The notes under the pieces were generated by a model. It made no database searches. It worked only from the letters and a program-made list of their open reading frames with translations, and was not told where the DNA came from. From Marinobacter litoralis (GTDB taxonomy: Bacteria; Pseudomonadota; Gammaproteobacteria; Pseudomonadales; Oleiphilaceae), in assembly GCF_003336705.1 (NCBI RefSeq), contig NZ_QMDL01000003.1, forward strand, positions 558,211 to 622,210: DNA of 64,000 nucleotides, written 5' to 3'. Made by a program: the position numbers and the translations under genes. Of this stretch, positions 8,425 to 17,200 are shown one piece after another. Each line of letters starts with the position of its first letter. The stretch's first letter is position 1.

Positions 8425-9184
8425 GGTTGCAGGCTCCGTGAGGTTCGTTTTCCGTGACGACGTCGCCGTGCAGGTCGTGGCTGTGATTGTGCCGGTGGTG
8501 GTAAACCGCCAGTGATTCAGCTACCTGGTGACCAAAGGTTTCGATGAAAGCCGGATCATGGGAAATATCCGCCGGGTGTCCGCTGCAGCAAATGTGCTGG
8601 TTCAGGCAGATAACCTGGTCGGTGGCGGCCATCACCAGATGAAGATCGTGGGAGATCATAATCACGCCGCAGTGCAGTTCGTCTCTGAGTTCTCGGATGA
8701 GTTCGTACAAAGCGGCCTGACCGTTGATATCGACCCCTTGAGCCGGCTCATCGAGCACCAATAAATCGGGTTGACGGGCAAGGGCGCGTGCCAGCAGCAA
8801 ACGTTGTTTTTCACCGCCGGACAGATGATGTACCGAGGCATTGAGCAAATGCCCCACTCCGGTGCGCCGCAATGCTGCTTCACAGGCAGTTAGTGGGCGC
8901 CCACTTAGCAACATGAAACGTTTAACGCTTAAAGGCAGAGTCGCCTCGAGGGAGAGGTGTTGGGGAACGTATCCGATGACCAGATCCGGTGCCAGGGATA
9001 CTTGGCCACTGGTGGCTTTCTGGATACCCAGAATGGTTTTGATCAGGGTGGTTTTCCCTGCGCCGTTGGGGCCGATGATGGTAATGATATCGCCACGGCC
9101 AACCGCAAGATTAACCTGATCGACCACGACCCGTTCATCAAAGCGCACCGTTAACTGATTCAGCTGTACCAAGTGTTCAGGCAT
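8411..9184 (-). CDS. znuC: Zinc ABC transporter ATP-binding protein ZnuC
   Basis: A 257-residue ABC ATPase. It has Walker A GPNGAGKTTL (around residue 37), signature LSGGEKQR, Walker B LLVLDEPAQGVD and the switch histidine in MISHDLHLV. The C-terminal 30 residues are histidine-rich (HHRHNHSHDLH, then CNHEHH), a common feature of ZnuC that may bind zinc. The ATG at 9184 overlaps the end of zur by 8 nt (ATGCCTGA), so zur, znuC and znuB form one coupled operon. An upstream frame to 9277 lies entirely within zur and is not used. Confidence 0.95.
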   Translation of the reverse strand: MPEHLVQLNQLTVRFDERVVVDQVNLAVGRGDIITIIGPNGAGKTTLIKTILGIQKATSGQVSLAPDLVIGYVPQHLSLEATLPLSVKRFMLLSGRPLTACEAALRRTGVGHLLNASVHHLSGGEKQRLLLARALARQPDLLVLDEPAQGVDINGQAALYELIRELRDELHCGVIMISHDLHLVMAATDQVICLNQHICCSGHPADISHDPAFIETFGHQVAESLAVYHHRHNHSHDLHGDVVTENEPHGACNHEHH

Positions 9185-9668
9185 GGCCGGTGTTTCCCTG
9201 GCAGCTTGGGCACAAACCGGAAATTTCCAGTGTGATGTCTTCGACCTGGAAAGCTTCGGCTTTGGCGGCAGCCTCAATTGCTTTGGTCACAGTGTCCACG
9301 GCCAACTCCAGCACAATGCCGCACTCACGGCAGATCAGAAAGGTGCTGCGATGATGCTCTCCGGCATGGGCACAACCGATAAAGGCATTCAAAGACGAGA
9401 TGCGATGTATCAGGCCGTATTGCAGCAGGAAGTCCAGCGCCCGGTACACGGTGGGTGGGGCGGCCTTGTGCCCTTCAGCCCCGAGCTGGGCCAGAATGTC
9501 GTAAGCGCCCAGAGGCTTATGGGATTGCCAGATCAACTCGAGAACCCGTTCCCGAATGGGGGTCAGACGGGCATTCTGCTGGCGACAAATCTCTTGTGCG
9601 TCAGTCAGAGCTTGGCTGACGCAGGTTTGATGATTGTGAGGGCGGTACGGAAGCGCGCGCTCTGACAT
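9177..9668 (-). CDS. zur: Zinc uptake regulator Zur (Fur family)
   Basis: A 163-residue Fur-family repressor. The N-terminal winged helix includes LTPIRERVLELIWQSHKPLGAYDIL and APPTVYRALDFLLQYGLIHRI. The metal-binding half has HAGEHHRSTFLICRECG and a C-terminal CPSC, giving the two CxxC pairs of the structural zinc site. The operon with znuCB and the lack of typical Fur C-terminal features favour Zur over Fur. The ATG has CAGGAG about 8 nt upstream. It is probably autoregulated through the site at 9681-9710. Confidence 0.93.
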   Translation of the reverse strand: MSERALPYRPHNHQTCVSQALTDAQEICRQQNARLTPIRERVLELIWQSHKPLGAYDILAQLGAEGHKAAPPTVYRALDFLLQYGLIHRISSLNAFIGCAHAGEHHRSTFLICRECGIVLELAVDTVTKAIEAAAKAEAFQVEDITLEISGLCPSCQGNTGHA

Positions 9669-9680
9669 GGGGTGGCTCCT

Positions 9681-9710
9681 GCAAAATTTGCAACATTATA
9701 ACATTTGCAG
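9681..9710 (-). promoter_or_regulatory. Candidate Zur operator/promoter for zur-znuC-znuB
   Basis: Read on the minus strand, this AT-rich stretch immediately before the zur ribosome-binding site contains AAATGTTATAATGTTGCAAA. It resembles the gammaproteobacterial Zur box half-site AAATGTTATA. TGCAA and TTGCA flank the core as an imperfect dyad. Its position right before zur fits zinc-dependent autoregulation. No start site was mapped. Confidence 0.55.
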
Positions 9711-9740
9711 GGCGGCTCGCTATGGGGGCTCGCCGTAACG

Positions 9741-10202
9741 TCAGGGTTTTGCGTTTACCGCCAGTGATTCCAGATATTCAAGGTTCGGAATCCAGGCGGC
9801 TTCGCCGTCAACTTCAACTTGCATCAGGTCGGCGGGCCCGGGCTGTGCGTCCACTTTCTTGATTTCGGGTTCGGTCAGGCGGGTTTGACTGGGAATGCCC
9901 TGAGTTACCAACGCCATGAATGGCAGCTGGCTATGGTTGGGGCCGATGGTGTTGATCACGATAATTCGGCCCCGGTTGCCGCCGGGTACGACCAGCTCTT
10001 TACCATTGGCGGCATCGTAGGAGATCACCGGCAGGCTGAGGCCGCGCCAGTCGATGAAACCGACCAGCCAATCGGGTGTGCCCCGATCCGTTTTGGTGTT
10101 GTTCAGATCAACAACTTCCGCGATGGATACGTTCGGAAGCAGCAATTGCCGGTCGCTGACCGGCACGATTACGCAGGATAGGGATTGGCTGTTTTCTTTC
10201 AT
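9741..10202 (-). CDS. chpC: CheW-like adaptor ChpC
   Basis: A 153-residue single CheW-domain protein, the last gene of the Pil-Chp cluster. CheW adaptors couple receptors to the histidine kinase. The conserved strands LPNVSIAEVVDL and WLVGFIDWRGLSLPVISYD are present. It starts 11 nt after chpB with TGAGG upstream of the ATG. Position and sequence match P. aeruginosa ChpC, a second CheW protein thought to link additional receptors to ChpA. Confidence 0.85.
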   Translation of the reverse strand: MKENSQSLSCVIVPVSDRQLLLPNVSIAEVVDLNNTKTDRGTPDWLVGFIDWRGLSLPVISYDAANGKELVVPGGNRGRIIVINTIGPNHSQLPFMALVTQGIPSQTRLTEPEIKKVDAQPGPADLMQVEVDGEAAWIPNLEYLESLAVNAKP

Positions 10203-10213
10203 AGCGTGTGTCC

Positions 10214-11266
10214 TCAGGCGGAATCCCGTTTGTGCCGGCTCTTGAGCAGGCAGTTGTTCTTGATGGTTTTAAGCAGTTCTTCAGCCAATTGTTCCGGTGT
10301 GCCACGAAAGCTGGTGCAGCCAGTTGCTGCGACGGAGTCCGGCATAGAACTGTTGCCGCAGCTCTCGCTTTCCTGCGCCCAGATGTGGCTACCGTAGGCT
10401 TTCAGCATGGGGGCCGCAAGCGCTCCATCGTTGCCCATGCCTGAAAAGAGAATGGCGTGGCAGTGTTTGCCGAAATGGTCGGCCACATTGAGCAGCACCT
10501 GATCAATGGATGGGCCGTATGGTCCGGGCCAGGGTTTGTCCAGCTGCAGGAGACGACCTTCTGAATCGAAAGACCACTCCTGTTCGACCGGCATCAAGAC
10601 CACATCACCGTTCTGTATCCGATAGCCTTGCTCGGCCTTTTTAAGTTGATAGTGGGCGTGTCGGCCCAATACCCGAGTCAGAACATCGGTAAAATTTCCA
10701 TCAATGTGCTGTGCGTAAACAAATCCTACCGGCAAACCCGGCGGCAGCTGGTCCAAAAAGGCTTTTACAGCGGCGGGGCCGCCGAGAGAAGCACCGAGTA
10801 TCCAGATTTCGCTGGCCAGTGAACCCGGCGGTGCGGGTGTGACGGAACTTGGCAGGCTCGCCGGCCGTTCAGGAGCCGGCTCGCAATCCACCAGTTCTTC
10901 CAGATCGCAAGCGCTATCAAATGCTTCCAGAGGCCCCAGCTGTTTTTCCAGTTTGTTCTGAAGGCGCCTTTCCCAGCGAACAAACTCTTTGCTGCCAGGT
11001 TTGGGCGCAAGATCGACACCGAATAGAACGGGTGCATCGGTGTGACCGAGCAAGTGGTCGAAAAAGGTCGGATGGTCTGCTTCATCTTGCAGTGTGACCA
11101 GCCACAAATCAGCCTCCGGAAACTCCGGGTAATCGATCAATCGATCGGGATCACCCGCAAAGCAGCTGTCCAAACCGAACTTGCCAACGGCTTCCTGAAG
11201 CCGCCGGCGCTGCAACGCGTCATCGGAAACGACCCCGACCTTTGGTCGGCCAGTCTGGCCGGACAT
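10214..11266 (-). CDS. chpB: Chemotaxis methylesterase ChpB (CheB-like)
   Basis: A 350-residue protein with a C-terminal CheB methylesterase domain that would demethylate glutamyl methyl esters on PilJ. The catalytic triad is visible: Ser in GASLGG, His in YAQHIDG and Asp in FSGMGNDGA. The N-terminal 110 residues resemble a receiver, but the phospho-acceptor position reads WLVTLQDE, with no aspartate at the end of strand 3. Normal phosphorylation control is therefore doubtful. The ATG overlaps the chpA stop (TGATG), so expression is coupled to the kinase. Confidence 0.88.
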   Translation of the reverse strand: MSGQTGRPKVGVVSDDALQRRRLQEAVGKFGLDSCFAGDPDRLIDYPEFPEADLWLVTLQDEADHPTFFDHLLGHTDAPVLFGVDLAPKPGSKEFVRWERRLQNKLEKQLGPLEAFDSACDLEELVDCEPAPERPASLPSSVTPAPPGSLASEIWILGASLGGPAAVKAFLDQLPPGLPVGFVYAQHIDGNFTDVLTRVLGRHAHYQLKKAEQGYRIQNGDVVLMPVEQEWSFDSEGRLLQLDKPWPGPYGPSIDQVLLNVADHFGKHCHAILFSGMGNDGALAAPMLKAYGSHIWAQESESCGNSSMPDSVAATGCTSFRGTPEQLAEELLKTIKNNCLLKSRHKRDSA

Positions 11267-14200
11267 CACTCGCTCTCAGTCAGCCGTTTGATGGTTTCAA
11301 GCAGCACGGTTTCCTGGAAAGGCTTGCCAAGGTACTCGTTCACACCAATGGACAGAGCTCGCTCGCGGTGTTTTTCGCCGGTTCGGGAGGTGATCATGCA
11401 AATCGGCGTATGTTTGAGCGTTTCATCATGGCGCACAAAGCTAGCAACTTCGAAGCCGTCCATACGCGGCATCTCGATATCCAGCAAGATGACATCCGGG
11501 CGGTGGTCTTGAAGCTGTGCCACCGCATCCAGGCCATCTTTTGCCGTGATCACTTCCATGCCGTTCCGTTCCAGCAGGCGTGAAGTCACCTTCCGTACCG
11601 TAACCGAATCGTCCACTACCATGACCGTGGTCACTTGCTCTTCGAAGCGGCTGGTTGTGCGTTCCTTGGCCAGGTTGGCCAGGCGCTGGCGGTCAGACAG
11701 CACGTCCGAACGGATCATGGCTGGCAGGTCGAGAATCACCACCACGTTACCGTCACCCAAAATAGTGGCACCGGATACACCGCGCACCGTGCTGAACTGC
11801 GGGCCGAGGGATTTAACGACGATCTCGCGGCTACCCATCAGGTGATCCACTTGCAGCGCCAGTGGCTGCTCGGCACCGCGCACGAGAATGACCGGCAGCG
11901 GCAGCGCCTGACCTTGCAGCTTGGGATGATGGTCGCTGTTCAACAGGTTGCCGAGGTACTGCAAGCGGTATTTCTGACCTGCGTACTCGTACATGGGTGC
12001 ATCGGGTTTGTAATACTCTTCGAGTTCGTAGGTGCTGACCCGAACGATACCCTCGATGGTGTTCAGCGGGATGGCGTAGAAATCTTCGCCCGTGGCCACC
12101 ATGAGGGCGCGGTTCACCGATACGGTGAATGGTAAACGTACGGTGAACGTAGTGCCACGACCCAATGACGAATCGATATCGAGGCTGCCACCGAGCTGTT
12201 TGATCTCGCTGGCGACTACGTCCATACCAACGCCACGGCCGGAAATCTGGGTTACTTTTTCGGCGGTGGAGAAGCCGGGCTGCAAGATAAATTGCAGGAT
12301 TTCCCGCTCAGAAAGCGCTTCGTTTTCGTGCATCAAGCCCTGACGAATCGCTTTGTCGCGAATCACATCGGCGGGGATGCCTTTGCCGTCATCGATCATG
12401 CGAAGCACCACATCACCGCCCTCGCGGGTCAGCGAGAGAACCACTTCACCGGTTTCAGGTTTACCGGACTGACGGCGTTCCTGCGGGGTTTCAATACCGT
12501 GATCCAAGGCGTTCCGCAGCATGTGTTCGAGGGGCGCGATCATGCGCTCCAGAATGCTTCGGTCCATCTCGCCTTCGGCATTGCGAACGTCGAAGTCGAC
12601 TTTCTTACCCAATTCGCCACTGATCTGGCGAACAATCCGACGGAGCCGTGGGACGGTAGACGCGAATGGAACCATTCGGGTCTTCATCAGACCTTCTTGA
12701 AGCTCGGTATTGATGCGGGACTGTTGAACCAGCAGGGTTTCAGTATCGCGCACCCGGTCCGCTAATGTTTCACGCAGGTCGGCAAGGTCCGACGAGGACT
12801 CTGTGAGTGCCCGTGAAAGCTGCTGGATCGACGAATATCGGTCCATCTCGAGCGGGTCGAAGTCTTCGCCGTAATCTGCACCGTGTTCTTGTTCGGCACG
12901 GAACAGAATCTGGGTTTCGGTTTCAATATCCATTCGACGCAGCTGCTCGCGCAGACGCTCAATGGTGGCGGCCATCTCGTCGAGGGTGTGGCTGAAGTCA
13001 CTGGACTGCTGCTCCAAACGGCCACGAGTGATACTGGTTTCACCGGCCAGGTTAACCAGATCGTCCAGCAACGGGGCTGATACCCGAATGGTTTCTTGTG
13101 CCGCGCGCTGAGCTTCGGCCGCCTTGTTGTTACGGAGCCTGGACGGTTTACGAGCAACAGGTTTTGGCTCGGGCTCCGGTTGCGTGACTGCGGCCTCGAT
13201 GGCTTGCGGTGCAGGCGCTTCGGCGGGCTTGCTTTCTTCCGGTTCAGGAAGCGCTGTACCTTGCTCATAATGAGTACGAACCGCCGCTACGGCTGCGATA
13301 ATGTCGTCATGCTGGCGGCCAATTTCCTGCCACTGCGACTCGGTTGGAGCATTGCCGCCAAGGTCGATCAACAAGGTTTCAAAGGTATGCGCTTTGTCTC
13401 CCAATCCTGAGAGCTGAGACAGGCGAGCACCCCCTTTCAGGGTATGCATGGCTCGCTGAGCCTCTTGATTGAAATGATGGTTGCTTGGCTCTTTATGCCA
13501 ATCGGCCAGCAGCTGCTCGAGCTGGTCCATGATTTCATTGGCTTCTTCGAGGAAGATTTCCAGAACTTCGGGGTCTGGTGCCTCCTGGACTTGGGGTTCA
13601 GCCTGCTCGGTTTCGGAAACCGGGTCCACCATCTCGGTACTGGATTGGGACAGCGCGTCGATGAGGCTGAAATCGAGTTCTGGCCGCTGCCCGGCTTCCA
13701 TGGTCGCCAGCATCGAGCGCAGGCTGTCTTGCGCGCGAACGCTCAGCGTCAGTGCGGTTTCCGCCGGTTTACTTCCGGCAAGCGTGTCGTCAAGCAACTG
13801 AGACCAGGCTTCGGCGAGGTCCGCAATGGCATCGAGATCTGACAGGCGGGCACCGCCCTTGAGGGTGTGCAGATCTTGGCGCAGTGACATGACCGCCGCA
13901 AGTTCGTCCGGTTGCTCGTGCCAATGCTCCAGGTTTTCAGCAATCGAATCGTGAATTTCCAGCCCTTCGTCGAGGAAGATGCTGAGAATATCGTCGGCTG
14001 CTGAGTCATCCTGTAGGTCGGCTTCGGCTTCGGCTTCGGCTTCGGCGTAGCTCGGAGCAATGTCTTCGTGCTCGGCTTCAACACGACTGCTGGTGCTATC
14101 GGTAGCTTCTTCGCCCTTCAGGATGGCTTGCACCTGTGCTTCCAGCTGTTTTGCTGGCGGGCAAGGCTGCTGTGTGGCCACTTGTTCGACCATTTGGGCC

Positions 14201-17200
14201 AGACGATCGTGGCAAGCAAACAGGGTGTCGATCATGGTGCTGCTGGCTTCCAGCTGGCCTTCAGCAACCTTTTCGAACAGGTCTTCAAGAACGTGAGTCA
14301 AATCGCCGATTGCATCTACGCCCGCCATGCGAGCGCCACCCTTCAAGGTGTGCACGTCTCTCTGCAGTTCCGCGGCAATATTGCGGTCAGATGTATTCTC
14401 GCTCCAGGTATGCAATGCGCTACCGGTGGAGTTGATCAGGTCGTAGGCTTCTTCCAGGAAGATGCCGAGCAATTCCGGGTCCAGATGGGACAGGTCCGCT
14501 ACGTTGCTGTCGGCGTCTTCGTCGGCACTAATATCACCGATATCCTGCGCAGCTTCAGCGCGGTCGCCGGATTCGATGGCGGTTTCTGCCGCCGGGGCGA
14601 TATCGGTGACCGGTCGGGTGCCTTGAGCATCAGTGATGTATTGCTGGATTTCAACGACCAGGTCAGGGGCCGGTTTTGGTTGATCTTGCGCTTCCAGAGC
14701 ATCGACCATGCCTGCCAAGCGATCGTGACACCGGAACAGCAAGTCGGACAGCGTGTCGTTGATTGTAAGCCGCTGTTCGGTCAGACCTTCAAACAGGTTT
14801 TCCAGTTCGTGTGCCAGGTCGCCCACGGCTTCAATATCGGCCAGACGTGCGCCCCCTTTCAGGGTATGCAAATCTCTTTGCAATAGGCGCAGAATATCGA
14901 TATTGCCTGTGTCGTCACTCCAGTTTTGCAGCGCTTCAGCCGTGCTATCAATCAGATCCCTGGCTTCTTCCAGGAAGATAGCCGCCAGTTCGTCGTCCAT
15001 TTCACTGTCATCGGAGACGTCGGGCAGCGTGGTTTGTTGCTCATCAGCTGTCTCTAGGGCAGTGAAATCACTGTCTTCGAGACTGAGGTCTATTTCTTCC
15101 AGATCTTCGGTGAACTGTTGCTCGAACTGGTCCGGCTCATCGTTCCGGTTAACCGCATCGGTCAACGCATGAAGTTCCAGAATGACATCGTCACAGGGGT
15201 CGGTCGCCAGCCCGGCTGCCACCTGATCCATCTGGTTGATGAGCTGGTCCTGAGCTTTCCTGGCGGTTTCAAAGAATTGACCGTTACTTGGCAGGCCATA
15301 CAAGGTCACTGCGCCGTACAGGCGAGTGAGTGCATCGGCCAGGTTGGCGATGTCGGCCAAGCCGACATCCGCGGCGTTGTCGGTCAGAGATTCAAGCTCG
15401 CTGCGCAGAGTGGACAGAGCGTCTTGTTGCTGAGGGTCGGCGGCCCATTCTTCCAGAATTGTTTCGGCATCCAGGACGATGTCGAGGCCTTCGCCCAAAA
15501 ATAGCTGAACCAGTTGTGAAGAAACCTGATTTGCCGGCGCTACGTCGTCATCAAAAACCTGACCTTGGAATGTGGCGGTGCTGACCTTTTCGAGGTTTTC
15601 GAGGTAGTCTGCAGTGCCGTCAAGTTCGGCTTGTGGATCATTATGAATTTGCGCCAACCCGTGGCTCAGGAAATCGCTGGCTCGGGAAATTAGTTCGAGT
15701 ACATCATGATCGGCCCGTTTGTTTTGCGCTCTGGCTTCTTTGATGAATCGCTCAAGAGGCGTAATGATGGCCGCAATCGGAGCAATGCCTGCCGTGTTAG
15801 CGCTGCCACGCAGGGTGTGCAGGGCTCGGGACAGATCATCGGTATAGACGGGCGCTGTCTGTTGCTGGGCTGCTTGCAGGTAATTTTTAAGGGTTTGCAG
15901 ATGAGTTTGGGCTTCCTGTTCGAAAATCTCGAGCAGGACCAGATCTGCGTCTTCGGAATGCTGATGGTCAGATTCAACGCTGTCGGTTGTCGCATCAGGC
16001 AAGCTATCCGGAGTCTCCGCCGCAGGCATGGCCGAGGTGTCGAGCTCGCCACTGGCCAAGGCGTGAGCGCGGGCTTCGAGCGGTGCTGTGGCGACACTGG
16101 CCTCAACCCGATTCTCGAAATCGCTGACCAGCGCCGGGATGACTTCGGTGACATCCTGGAGCAGCGCGGCAAGGTCGTCGTTCATGAAGATGCTGCCTTC
16201 GATGATCCGATTCAGCATGTTCTCCACGGACCAGGACAACTCCCCGATCACGTCGGCACCGACCATCCGCCCGCTGCCCTTGAGGGTATGGAAGGCGCGT
16301 CTTACTTCGGCTAACGCGCTGCGATCATCGTATTGACGCAGCAGCATGGGCAGGTACTCGTTGATGGTTTCGAGTACTTCGCCGGCCTCTTCGACAAAGA
16401 TTTCAAGGATCTCGTCGTCGATGAGATCGTCTTCGTCGTTTGTGGTGGGCTCGGGTGAATCGATTGCCTCAGTAACGACAGGCTCTGCCGGAGTATCGGC
16501 CGCTGATGAGTCTTCGGCTGCGTTGGTAGCCGTTTCCTGAGTTTCCGCCGGGCTGGCGGGTTCCGTGGCCGCGGTGTCAGTGCGACGGGTGGTGGCTAAA
16601 GCCTCAGCCCGAGCAATGAGTTCCGCAACGTCGCCTGTGGTTTCGCCTTGGCGGAAGTCTTGAATAAGCTCCGGAATGCGCGCATTCACGTCGTCGAGAA
16701 GCGCAAACATGTCGTCTGTGGCTTTCAGCGTCTGGTCGATTACGCGGTTCAGCAGATTTTCAACCGACCACGCCATCTCGGCAAGGCTTTCGGCGCCCAC
16801 CAGTCGGCCACTGCCTTTCAGCGTGTGGTACGCGCGACGAACTTCGGTGAGGGCATCCCGGTCGGCATGATCCTTGCGCAGACGAGGGTAGTATTCCTGG
16901 ATAGTACCCAGAACTTCCTCGGCTTCCTCAACGAAAATGCCGAGTATTTCATCGTCCAACAGCTCGCTGTCGGAGCCTTTTTGTGGCGAGCCAGGTTCTT
17001 CCTGGATCGGCTCAAGAACCGGAACCTCTTCGGCCTCCATGGCCTCAACCTGGCCTGCGCCATTCCATGTTGGATCTTCCCCGACAGGGAAACCGAGACT
17101 CGCCAAGCTTTCATTGGCAATGCGCAAAATGGTGTCGTTGTCGGTGATGCCTTCGGCAACCCGTTCGAGGTAGTACTCGATACTGGTTATGGCATCGGCC

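Noticed and set aside
14021..14044. CRISPR-like short tandem repeat
   Set aside because: The unit is only 6 bp, perfectly contiguous and in frame within chpA (Glu-Ala linker); there are no spacers or cas genes.
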